Source of the DNA: Viridibacillus sp050279675
GTDB taxonomy: Bacteria > Bacillota > Bacilli > Bacillales_A > Planococcaceae
Length of the DNA stretch: 64,000 nucleotides
Direction: 5' to 3'
NCBI RefSeq assembly: GCF_050279675.1
Contig: NZ_JBNNUK010000016.1
Location: 1-64,000 of the forward strand
Position numbers and translations under genes: made by a program. How positions within the stretch are numbered: the stretch's first letter is position 1; the number at the start of each line of letters is the position of its first letter. Under the pieces are notes generated by a model. That model did not search any database. It was not told the DNA's origin and was given only the letters and a program-made list of their open reading frames with translations. Of the stretch, positions 53,190 through 61,939 are shown piece after piece.

Positions 53190-54332
53190 TTAAAACTCAA
53201 ACACAATCTTACCTTCTTCTAGCTTCAACTTCGCACCAAACATTGCTCCTTTCTTCGATTTAAAACCTTTCATTTCCTTTGTCACACCGAATTGACAAAG
53301 ATCCGACACTTGCTTCGGGGATAGTTTTTTACCTGCCACTGTTTTAGATACAGTAAATTTACAGCCTGCTTTATAATTCGAGCAACCGTAAAAACTTTTA
53401 CGAGATAACATCTGACCTTTTTTACACACTGGGCAAAGTCCAAGTGGCTCATTGGATGCACTACTAGCAGCGGCTGCTTGAATATCCGTTTTCTCTACCA
53501 TTTTTGGAGTTACTTCTATTAAATGATTTAAAAACTTGCAGACATTTTGGATGAAAGCTTCTTTTGAACCTGTACCATTCCCTATTTTCCGTAAATAAGT
53601 CTCCCATTTCGCAGTCATAGTAGGACTTGATAGTAGTGATCCTTCAATTGTCTGGCATAATACGCGTCCTTTATCTGTGATTGACACGATATTTTTGGTC
53701 ACGTCTATATAACCATGACGTTTTATCGTTTCAATAATGCCTGAACGTGTTGCTTCAGTACCGAGCCCTTCCACTTCCTTCAAAATATTGCTAGCGCTCT
53801 CATCATCTACGAGCTTTCCACACGTTTTCATCATTTGTACAAGCTGTCCTTCCGAATAAGGCTTTGGAGGCTGGGTTGTCCCCTCATGAATAGCAACTTT
53901 TGACTCTACTACCTCATGCGTATTTACTGGAGGTAATAATGGATCTTCATCCTTTTTCTTTGTCTGTTCGCTTCCACTCCATAGTGTTTTGAATCCTGGA
54001 TCTAGCTCCACTTTACCAACTGTTTTAAAATCGATTGCTTTCACATACGTCATAATCGTCGTTTCTTCATATACATGATCTCTATGGAACATCGCTAGTG
54101 CACTCTTCACGATTTCAAAGTAAATATTTCGCTCCATTGGTGACAAGCCTTGTACTTTGGCAGCCGTTGGAATTGTTTTTGTTGGGATGATGGCATAGTG
54201 CTCTTCCACTTGTGCATTATCTACATAACGTTTTTGAGGACGTGCATTTGCAATCTCGAATGGTTTATCAACGATTTTCTGATAATCCGCTACTCTGTCA
54301 GCCAGATAACTATATTCGGCTTGATCTGATCT
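53190..54332 (-). pseudogene. topB: topoisomerase III, 5'-truncated
   Basis: The frame is open from 54332 (RSDQAEYSYLADRVADYQK IVDK) to 53190. It holds the C-terminal part of domain II, LGTEATRSGIIETIKRHGYI DV, and the zinc-ribbon-like tail CPVCKKGQML..FYGCSNYKAGCKFTVSK. A TAA sits just before Arg (54335-54333). In the family this Arg is the third residue of YPRSD, so the gene is cut between the catalytic Tyr and Arg: no Toprim domain and no nucleophile. The downstream ATG at 54209 could start a 339-aa fragment, without activity. Broken at the boundary with the second topB. Confidence 0.88.
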
Positions 54333-54502
54333 TTATCTACATAAAAATGGACTTAATTAAAATATATAAAAGCTCGGTTTATACGACATCAAAAATAGAT
54401 TTATAAAAATGGATGGACATAATTATTACTATAACAGTTATACTTAAATTTAATTTATAATTATTATACAAGATGTTGAAATTATAAATAGGAGAAGGAT
54501 AA
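54333..54502. other. AT-rich junction next to the truncated topB
   Basis: 170 nt at about 15-20% GC. It has two related words, CATAAAAATGGACTTAATT (54340) and TATAAAAATGGATGGACATA ATT (54401). Likely the upstream region carried in with the second topB; promoter within it. Confidence 0.5.
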
Positions 54503-56677
54503 ATGAAAATAGTAATTGCAGAAAAACCAGACCAAGCAGCAAAATTAGCTGCCCCCTTTTCTTTTACAAAAAAAGCTGGTTATTTTGAAGTTAAGCCAAA
54601 CACATACTTTCCTGATGGAGCACTTATTACCTGGGCGATAGGACATCTATGTGAATTGAAAGCACCTGAGGAATATAACCCCACATGGAAAAAATGGACA
54701 TTAGGAACATTACCGATTATTCCAGATCAATTCGAATATAAGGTTACGAAATCAAAATATAAACAATTCAATGTAATTAAAGGTCTAGTAAAAAGACCTG
54801 ATATTCAAGAAATCATAATTGGTGGGGATGCGGGTCGTGAAGGTGAATTAATTATTCGGACAATTTTAAGAGTATGTGGTGTAAAAAAAACGATGAAGCG
54901 TTTATGGATATCCTCTCTAACTGAAAACGCTGTAAAAAATGGTTTTTCAAACTTGTTACCAGAAGAGAAAACGAAAGATATTTATTTCGAAGCATTAAGC
55001 CGTTCATACGCTGATTGGTTAATCGGAATCAATACATCAAGATTATATACCGTACTACTCAAAAAAAATGGTGTTAAAGATGTTTTTTCAATAGGAAGAG
55101 TGCAAACACCTACACTCGCACTAATCGTTAAAAGAGAACATGAAATAGCTAATTTTAAACCTGAAACTTTTTGGGAAGTTGAAGCAGAATTTAATTTTGA
55201 TGGAAAAATGTTAAATGCAAAATGGCATAAAGATAACATTTTAAGGGTTCAAGAGGAACGACAAGCGATTGCTATTGCAAATTTTTGTCTCAATAAAAAT
55301 GTAGAAATTACGAGTATTAAAAGAGAAACAAAGGAATACGCTCCTCCATTGTTTTTCAACCTTTCTTCATTACAAGCAACAGCAAACAAGGCCTATAAAT
55401 TCTCACCACAAAATACACTCGATATTTTGCAAAAACTTTATTTGAAGGGCTTAGTTTCATACCCAAGATCGGATTCACAATTTTTGACGAACGAAGAAGC
55501 AAAAACATTGCCAAATATATTAGAGAATTTGAGTAAAATTGATAAATATAAAAACCTTCTTCCACCGCCAACAAAATCAATTTTAAATAATAAAAGATTC
55601 GTAAATGAAAAAAAAGTAACAGATCACCATGCAATTATTATTACAGAGCAGTTTCCTAATTTTTCTAAACTTAGCTCGGAAGAAGAAAAAATTTATGATT
55701 TAGTTGTTCGACAAGTCATTGCAGCTCATTACAACAATGCAATTTTTTCTTACACTACAATTCATTCACTTGTAGAAAAACGTGCTGAGTTCATTTCTAA
55801 AGGCAAGGTGCAAATTGAAGAAGGTTGGCGCAAGATTATTTATTATTCTAAAGACAATTCATCTACAGACGAAGATGAATTGCTTCCCCTACTTCATGAA
55901 AATGAGCAAGGAATAGTTTCTAAAACAAATGTGAAAAAAAGTGAAACACAGCCACCCAATAGATATTCTGAAGGTAATTTAATTACTGTGATGAAAACAG
56001 CTGGTAAACATTTAGAAGATGCTGAATTAGAAAAGGTTTTATCTAAAACTGAAGGTTTAGGTACTGAAGCCACACGCGCCGGAATTATTGGTACACTTAA
56101 AGATCGAAACTATATCGAAGTTAAGAAAAACCAAGTCTTTGCGACGACTAAAGGCATGCTATTAATTGAGGCACTTGGAGAAAGCATCTTAACATCTCCT
56201 TCAATGACTGCAAAATGGGAGCAACGACTATCTGAAATAGGTGAAGGCAACGCTTCTCCTAAAGCGTTTATGGAACAAGTAAAAAAGCTTGCTGACAAAT
56301 TGATTTCAGATGCTAACAAGCGTGAAAAGGAATGGGCATTTAATCAAAATGCAGTCGATAAAATCACTGCAAATAATCCATATACTAAAAAATATAAAAA
56401 AGAAAAAACAGTTATCGGAAAATGTATACTTTGCGATGGGTCAATAATAGATCACGGCACTTTTTACGGTTGCTCAAATTATAAAGCTGCTAACTGTAAA
56501 TTCTCAGTTTCAAAGAAAATTCTAAGTAAAACCATTATACAAGCAAATATGAAAAAACTCTTGACTGCTGGTGAAACAGACTTGATAAAAGGATTTAAAA
56601 AAGGCGAGAAAACTTTTAATGCTCACCTTATTTGGGATGAAAAAGAACGGAAGATTAATTTTAAATTTCCAAAGTAA
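54503..56677 (+). CDS. topB: DNA topoisomerase III (type IA), complete, 724 aa
   Basis: Toprim domain MKIVIAEKPDQAAKLAAPFS and IIGGDAGREGELIIR (acidic triad), domain IV, catalytic Tyr320 in SYPRSDSQF, late LGTEATRAGIIGTLKDRNYI EV, and a C-terminal four-Cys ribbon CILC..FYGCSNYKAANCKF. Full TopB length. It decatenates and removes R- or D-loops. GGAGAAGG precedes the ATG. It is far more AT-rich and more Lys/Asn-rich than the truncated relative beside it, and aligns only moderately, so it is not a simple duplicate. Acquired gene of plasmid or phage type, by inference. Confidence 0.94.
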   Translation: MKIVIAEKPDQAAKLAAPFSFTKKAGYFEVKPNTYFPDGALITWAIGHLCELKAPEEYNPTWKKWTLGTLPIIPDQFEYKVTKSKYKQFNVIKGLVKRPDIQEIIIGGDAGREGELIIRTILRVCGVKKTMKRLWISSLTENAVKNGFSNLLPEEKTKDIYFEALSRSYADWLIGINTSRLYTVLLKKNGVKDVFSIGRVQTPTLALIVKREHEIANFKPETFWEVEAEFNFDGKMLNAKWHKDNILRVQEERQAIAIANFCLNKNVEITSIKRETKEYAPPLFFNLSSLQATANKAYKFSPQNTLDILQKLYLKGLVSYPRSDSQFLTNEEAKTLPNILENLSKIDKYKNLLPPPTKSILNNKRFVNEKKVTDHHAIIITEQFPNFSKLSSEEEKIYDLVVRQVIAAHYNNAIFSYTTIHSLVEKRAEFISKGKVQIEEGWRKIIYYSKDNSSTDEDELLPLLHENEQGIVSKTNVKKSETQPPNRYSEGNLITVMKTAGKHLEDAELEKVLSKTEGLGTEATRAGIIGTLKDRNYIEVKKNQVFATTKGMLLIEALGESILTSPSMTAKWEQRLSEIGEGNASPKAFMEQVKKLADKLISDANKREKEWAFNQNAVDKITANNPYTKKYKKEKTVIGKCILCDGSIIDHGTFYGCSNYKAANCKFSVSKKILSKTIIQANMKKLLTAGETDLIKGFKKGEKTFNAHLIWDEKERKINFKFPK

Positions 56678-56678
56678 T

Positions 56679-56786
56679 TTACAATTCTACTTTCAACATG
56701 TCGTTAAACGTAATTTGACGCTCTTCTGAAGTAGTTACTTCACGAGTAAGTATGTGATCGCTTACTGTTAGGACCGCAAGTGCTTG
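56679..56786 (-). pseudogene. deoD: 3' remnant of purine nucleoside phosphorylase
   Basis: The minus strand reads QALAVLTVSDHILTREVTTS EERQITFNDMLKVEL and a stop. It matches the C-terminus of DeoD-type purine nucleoside phosphorylase (ALTVLTVSDHILTGEATTAE ERQTTFNDMIEIAL). The frame upstream is broken (stop after ENAHKT). The stop codon lies 1 nt from the stop of the second topB, so the insert boundary is here. Confidence 0.75.
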
Positions 56787-56887
56787 ATATATCAAGTTTT
56801 ATGGGCATTTTCCAATTCAACATCTTCAGAAAAACAAACGAAAGCTGTATAGTTAATTACTTTTCAACCTCGATTTTAGACACCTTT

Positions 56888-56911
56888 GGACACCTATTAT
56901 TCAGGTGTCCA
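56888..56911 (+). terminator. short hairpin, possible terminator
   Basis: GGACACCT / AGGTGTCC with ATTTTGT following. It could serve the second topB, 210 nt upstream. Confidence 0.4.
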
Positions 56912-57236
56912 TTTTGTATATACTCTTACGATTCGTAAACTCGTTTACTTTGGTCAGATTTGGTGTAATCTAATCTGGAAAGGTAATATAGGCTTTTTCG
57001 GTTTACACGCTTACAAATTCTCTCTGACAAGCTTGATATAAAAGACTCCCCAATGAATAACTGCACTCATAGGATTGCAGACGATTTAAATAACTCTCAA
57101 ACCTACTCTTCCTTGAGTCATTTATTTAAAAATTAATAGTGCTAATAAAGCCTTCTCATTTCGCTACTTAGTATAGCTGTTTGCTAATTACCTACTTGTT
57201 TCTTGGTAATACCGCTCAATTATGCCATTCTATAAG

Positions 57237-57375
57237 TTACACATACCCACTGTCCAACTCAACATGGAAAGCCACTACTTCATTATCTTGCTCCACAGCT
57301 CTAAGTAGCCGAAACAATCTCGTATAGCATTCAAGATACTATCGTTATATTTTTCTTCAGAAAACAAAAAGAGAG
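57237..57375 (-). pseudogene. frameshifted gene relic
   Basis: Minus strand EEKYNDSILNAIRDCFGYLE, then after a shift AVEQDNEVVAFHVELDSGYV and a stop at 57239-57237. Coding-like but broken; family not recognised. The gap 56678-58023 holds only this and other relics. Confidence 0.35.
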
Positions 57376-57567
57376 CTATAAATTGCCCTCAAATCACCTT
57401 CATAAGTTTAATTCGATTAATCACATCATTTAAATGATTAGTATTTAATTATTGAGCATACTGTCAAACCACTCAATACTTTATTACAAAAAACTAAGCC
57501 ATAACACTTCAATAAGAATCTTGTTTGCAATCATTGCTATGAACTCTGAATTAGTCGGTTACGACTA

Positions 57568-57745
57568 GATGCACCTATACGACCTCGTACGCAGAATATA
57601 GATATTCGACCAAATTCACAGGAAACTATCCCTACTGCTATTGCGCTAAATCATTACGTCATCATACCTGTGGTTAAACGAAGTGGAAGTATGTAATGGA
57701 GACGACATGGGCATAATAAAACCAAGTGCAGAGGGGTTAGGGCCG
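57568..57745 (+). pseudogene. degenerate upstream copy of the subtilase 3' region
   Basis: Matches 59338-59520 of the subtilase-like gene (GATGCACCTACACGACCTCG to GCAGAGGAGCTAGG) with many substitutions, a small deletion and stops. It ends abruptly at about 57745. Confidence 0.8.
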
Positions 57746-58023
57746 CTTCATCCCTAAACTGATCAAGCTGAACTATTGTGCTCGATTTGTTGTCTGATGC
57801 CGTCCTAGAAAGCTTGATTCTTTTTTCTACTCAATCATATCATGAATTTAGAACAAACGTGTTGAGCCTCTTCACCTCTTTTGTGCTCGAAGATTACTTA
57901 GCGTAAAAGAGGCCTGCCGGCGGGACCCTTCTAAACAAATGGGCTCGTACGACAAGTTCTATTATAAACGGTCAACAGCGATAAAAACGAAGAAACCATT
58001 AATAAGTTGAGGGAGTGTTTTTT

Positions 58024-59649
58024 ATGTCTCGAGAATTGATTGTAATAGCTAAAACAAATGTCAATTTGGATATTTTAAATGAAGAAAAAACTTCTTTTAA
58101 CAATGGAAATACAGATTCCTTAGTAGGAATATTAGCATCTGAACGCGTGCAGATTAAGCCGCTATTTGAAGTGGAACATATACAGCCCGCCCATTCTTTA
58201 GCTTTCGAAAGTAAAGCAGAACTACCAGATCTTTCTAAATACTATGAAGTGAATGCTCCTGATGAAAAATTAGAAGAACTCGTAAAACAACTTTGTAGTC
58301 ATGAATTAGTTGAAGATGCTTATATTAAACCGGCTGCTGAACTTGCCAGATTAACAGCTGGAGAATCTATAAAAGATGTTGCCCCATTAGCTACTCCAGA
58401 TTTTAGTATTAGACAGGGATATTTAGACGAGGCTCCTGGTGGAATTGATGCACGATACGCTTGGAGTTTTCCTGGTGGAAAAGGAAATGGAATAAAAATA
58501 ATAGATATTGGAGGAGCATGGAGATTTTCACACGAAGATTTGAGAGAAAATCAAGGTGAAGTTATTGAGGGAACTTCTTCTTCGGATATAGGATGGAGAA
58601 ATAACGGAACTGCAGTATTAGGTGTAATTAGTGGTAATGATAATTCATTAGGTGTTACAGGGATTAGCCCGGAAGCAAAGGTAAATGGTATTTCTTTTTT
58701 TGAACAAGGTACCTCTAGAAAAAATACCTCTAAAGCAATTCTCCAAGCAGCTAATACTCTAAATCCTGGGGACATTATTCTCATTGGTATACAGCGGCCT
58801 GGACCACGATTCGGTGGACAAACAGACGAGGATCACAAAGTATTCATTCCTATTGAATGGTGGCAAGATGATTTTGATGTAATTCAATTTGCTACCGCTA
58901 AGGGAATTATTGTGGTAGAAATTGCGGGGAATGGAGCAGCGAATTTAGATGATGAGTTATATGAAAATAGGTTCAACCGTAATCATAGGGATTCTGGAGC
59001 TATCTTAGTAGGAGCAGGAGCACCACCTCCAGGTACGCATGATAGAGATCATGGTCCTGACCTATCTAGACTCGAGTTTTCAAATTATGGCTCTATTGTT
59101 GATGCTCAAGGCTGGGGAAGAGAGGTGACCACCTCCGGTTATGGTGATTTACAGGGAGGCAACAATGAGGACTTATGGTACACAGATCTATTTGAAGGAA
59201 CTACTTGTGCTGCAGCAATAGTTGTAGGTACCATTTCTTGTATTCAAGGAATTATACACAATATTGGAGAAAATCCATTGGGTTCCGAACGTGTAAGAGA
59301 ACTCCTTAGAGTTACAGGTTTAACTTCCCGTCAGAATGATGCACCTACACGACCTCGTACTCAGAATATAGGTAATCGACCAAATTTACGGGAACTTATT
59401 CCTGCCGCTATTGCGATATATCATTATGTCATCATACCTGATTGGTGGAACGAAGAGGAAGTATGTAATGGAGACGACATGGGCATTTTAAGACCAAGTG
59501 CAGAGGAGCTAGGATTGACGGTAGAGATTATTGCAATCCAAAATGACCCGTCTTTTGATCATGGAGAAGTGGTCCATATCACTCCACCTGCGGGAACAAT
59601 CATCAAGCGTGGCAGTACGGTAACTGTTTCTATCAACTATTTAGGATGA
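58024..59649 (+). CDS. subtilisin-like (S8) protein with lost catalytic residues and a PASTA-like tail, 541 aa
   Basis: GAGGGAG precedes ATG 58024. No signal peptide. Residues 1-120 form a propeptide-like region; TPDFSIRQGYLDEAPGGIDA RYAW starts the S8 domain (about 125-465). Asp161 (IIDIGGAW) and oxyanion Asn303 (AGNGA) are kept. The His of RNHGTA is Asn194 (RNNGTA, AAC 58603-58605), and the Ser of GTSSAS is Thr394 (GTTCAAA, ACT 59203-59205). Close relatives read IDIEGAW, RNHGTAV and FSGTSSASPIVVG, so this one is a pseudo-protease. Residues 482-541 (GDDMGILRPSAEELGLTVE.. PAGTIIKRGSTVTVSINYL) look like one PASTA-type module. Flanked by partial copies of its own 3' end. Confidence 0.82.
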   Translation: MSRELIVIAKTNVNLDILNEEKTSFNNGNTDSLVGILASERVQIKPLFEVEHIQPAHSLAFESKAELPDLSKYYEVNAPDEKLEELVKQLCSHELVEDAYIKPAAELARLTAGESIKDVAPLATPDFSIRQGYLDEAPGGIDARYAWSFPGGKGNGIKIIDIGGAWRFSHEDLRENQGEVIEGTSSSDIGWRNNGTAVLGVISGNDNSLGVTGISPEAKVNGISFFEQGTSRKNTSKAILQAANTLNPGDIILIGIQRPGPRFGGQTDEDHKVFIPIEWWQDDFDVIQFATAKGIIVVEIAGNGAANLDDELYENRFNRNHRDSGAILVGAGAPPPGTHDRDHGPDLSRLEFSNYGSIVDAQGWGREVTTSGYGDLQGGNNEDLWYTDLFEGTTCAAAIVVGTISCIQGIIHNIGENPLGSERVRELLRVTGLTSRQNDAPTRPRTQNIGNRPNLRELIPAAIAIYHYVIIPDWWNEEEVCNGDDMGILRPSAEELGLTVEIIAIQNDPSFDHGEVVHITPPAGTIIKRGSTVTVSINYLG

Positions 59650-59654
59650 TTTTG

Positions 59655-60129
59655 CTTATGGTACACAGATCGATTTGATGGAACTGCTTGTGCTGCAGCA
59701 ATAGTTGTAGGTGCCATTTCTTGTATTCAAGGAATTATACACAATATTGGAGAAATTCCATTGGGTTCCGTACGTTAAAGAGAATTCCTTAGAGTTACAG
59801 GTTTAACTTCCCGTCAGGCTGATGCACCTACACGACCTCGTACTCAGAATATAGGTAATCGACCAAATATATAGGAACTTATCCCTGCCGCAATTGCGAT
59901 ATATCATTACGTCATCATACCTGATTGGTGGCACATGTTATGGAGACGACATGGGCATTTTAAGACCAAGTGCAGAGGAGCTAGGATTGACGGTAGAGTT
60001 TATTGTAATCCAAAATGACCCGTCTTTTGATCATGAAGAAGTGGTCCATATCAATACACCTGCGGGAACAATCATCAAGCGTGGCAGTATGGTAACTGTT
60101 TCTATCAATTATTTAGAAGGTATAATTTA
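59655..60129 (+). pseudogene. downstream tandem copy of the subtilase 3' region
   Basis: Repeats 59172-59649 at high identity, with a stop after SVR (CGTTAAAGAG, near 59775), a second stop (ATATAG, near 59870) and a 12-nt deletion before GACGACATGG. The Ser position here reads GTACAAA, so the nucleophile is also lost in this copy. The last 78 codons from 59894 remain open and include the PASTA-like module. Confidence 0.85.
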
Positions 60130-60331
60130 GACTACCAGGAGTAGTATCATACACCCATCAACTTAACAAAAGAGATAATCCCCAGAACAAAAAATTTTGG
60201 TTTATAGGTGCAAAATTTAGAAACTGTTTGATGGAGTTATAGAACCGAAAAGAAAAGGCAGAAAAGGCCTATTCCTAGAAGGATTATGATGCAATACCAA
60301 ACAACTTATATATGAAATTTGACTTCATTTA

Positions 60332-60371
60332 GGACAGACCTCACCCGTTGGTGAAGTCTGTCCTTTTTTCA
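60332..60371 (+). terminator. strong terminator after the subtilase copies
   Basis: AGGACAGACCTCACC / GGTGAAGTCTGTCCT, 15-bp stem with a G-U pair, 4-nt loop and T6. Also separates the convergent unknown operon. Confidence 0.9.
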
Positions 60372-60419
60372 AGATTCGGACCACTTCAATACGAAAGGAT
60401 TATGGTACGTTACTTTAAA

Positions 60420-61934
60420 CTACTTAATAAGGTTAAACAATCCCGATTCCAACGAAGATTCACTTACGGGATCTTTATTGGTTACAATGCTTATCTGGGC
60501 ATTAGTATCTATCTTTACAATAACTAACCTTTCGTCTGGCTGAAGCATTCTATTTGTAAAACTATCTTTTTCTCCTCGTTTAGCAAAAATGGATAGTTTC
60601 AATCTTCCAGCAGGTTGTCCTGGGGGCTTCGGAAAAGCAATTTTAGACATATTTTGACTACTTGTTTCAAAGGTTGAATGCAGGGAATCTACCCCAGAAA
60701 GGAAGGGTGCTGAATATATCAAGTCACACTGTATTCGATTAGCAATATCAGATGATTCACTTTTTGTTAAAACGTTTCCGTTACTATCAAGTAAGATGCA
60801 AAGGAGCGTATATTCAATAATCCAAATATCAGGCTTTACAATTACCGTAGAATTAGTTGTTGCTAAGGATAATTTTCCGGAATCCTGTACAATAGGCCAT
60901 CCAGAGTTTCTGTAACTTACTCTAGCAAACCAATCAACTTCAACTTCGCGTAAATCATTTCCTGTGATTAAAGTCGAAAACTGACCACCAGATGCTCCAA
61001 AAATTTGGCTTATAGGATGTCCTTTTTCTGGACGTAATTCGATAACCACACTATCAATTGATGGATAACCTGATACAATAACTTTTACTTCTGCACTAAG
61101 CTCGGAATTAACAACTCGAACAGATTCAGGTCCAAGATTCTTCACTAAATTTCCAATAGTTGTACTTAGGTTTTGTTCTATAGAAACTATTTTTTCTTGT
61201 AACTGAGCATAATAGGACGCCTTCAGTTCACATGCTCCTGGAATCATATTTCCAGAATGTTGTTCTAATGCTTCCTTCCAAATTTGGGTACCCATTTCAG
61301 TCAGTTCAATCATAAAAATGACAGTACCTAAACTATTGTTAATAATGACCTTGGGTTCACTTTTCAGATGGTTTTGTGGCAGGTTTACGGCCGCCTGCAA
61401 ATTACGTAGATGTAATGGAGTGAATCTCCATTGAGGTAACATTCTACTTCCTGTGCCTCCTCCATAGGTTGTTCCATCATCTTCAATAACAGGATGTTTT
61501 TGTGCTTCATATCCAGCAGCTTTAAGAGTAGAATCCCAAGACTCCCGGTAATTTTCGACCGCTATCAAGTCTACTTGATCATATACACTTACAGCAAAAA
61601 CCACACTTGCACCGGTTATTCGGACTGTTTCGTTAAAGGCTTCTCGCTGTACTGTCATTGTAAAGTCCTGTAAACGTGGGCTATCTAATGTAAAGAAAGC
61701 TTCATTTCCCTTCTTTTCTGGCCATAATAAAAAATCTCCTGATTTTACTGGTCCTCCCAGTTCATTTATTGGTACAGGATCTATTACGATGATTGGACCA
61801 TCAATCCTATTATTTATGTGAGGCGATAATTTAATGGAATTTTTTGAGGCTCTTTTTACATATACAGAAGGAACCATTATTAGATCCAAACGTTCAGATT
61901 CACCTTTTAATCGTTCTATTTTATTGATATACAT
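60420..61934 (-). CDS. large protein of unknown family, about 504 aa
   Basis: Starts MYINKIERLKGESERLDLIM if ATG 61934 is used (8 nt after GAGAGG; GTG 61943 and ATG 61940 overlap the stop of the gene upstream). No signal peptide or membrane helix. Rich in beta strands (GPIIVIDPVPINELGGPVKS, EAFFTLDSPRLQDFTMTVQR), a glycine patch TTYGGGTGSRMLPQWRFTPL, a helical stretch (KASYYAQLQEKIVSIEQNLS TTIGNL), then Ig-like strands (VEVDWFARVSYRNSGWPIVQ DSG). No catalytic motif recognised. Overlaps the next gene upstream, so one operon. Convergent with the pseudo-subtilase. Confidence 0.75.
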   Translation of the reverse strand: MYINKIERLKGESERLDLIMVPSVYVKRASKNSIKLSPHINNRIDGPIIVIDPVPINELGGPVKSGDFLLWPEKKGNEAFFTLDSPRLQDFTMTVQREAFNETVRITGASVVFAVSVYDQVDLIAVENYRESWDSTLKAAGYEAQKHPVIEDDGTTYGGGTGSRMLPQWRFTPLHLRNLQAAVNLPQNHLKSEPKVIINNSLGTVIFMIELTEMGTQIWKEALEQHSGNMIPGACELKASYYAQLQEKIVSIEQNLSTTIGNLVKNLGPESVRVVNSELSAEVKVIVSGYPSIDSVVIELRPEKGHPISQIFGASGGQFSTLITGNDLREVEVDWFARVSYRNSGWPIVQDSGKLSLATTNSTVIVKPDIWIIEYTLLCILLDSNGNVLTKSESSDIANRIQCDLIYSAPFLSGVDSLHSTFETSSQNMSKIAFPKPPGQPAGRLKLSIFAKRGEKDSFTNRMLQPDERLVIVKIDTNAQISIVTNKDPVSESSLESGLFNLIK

Positions 61935-61939
61935 TTGCA

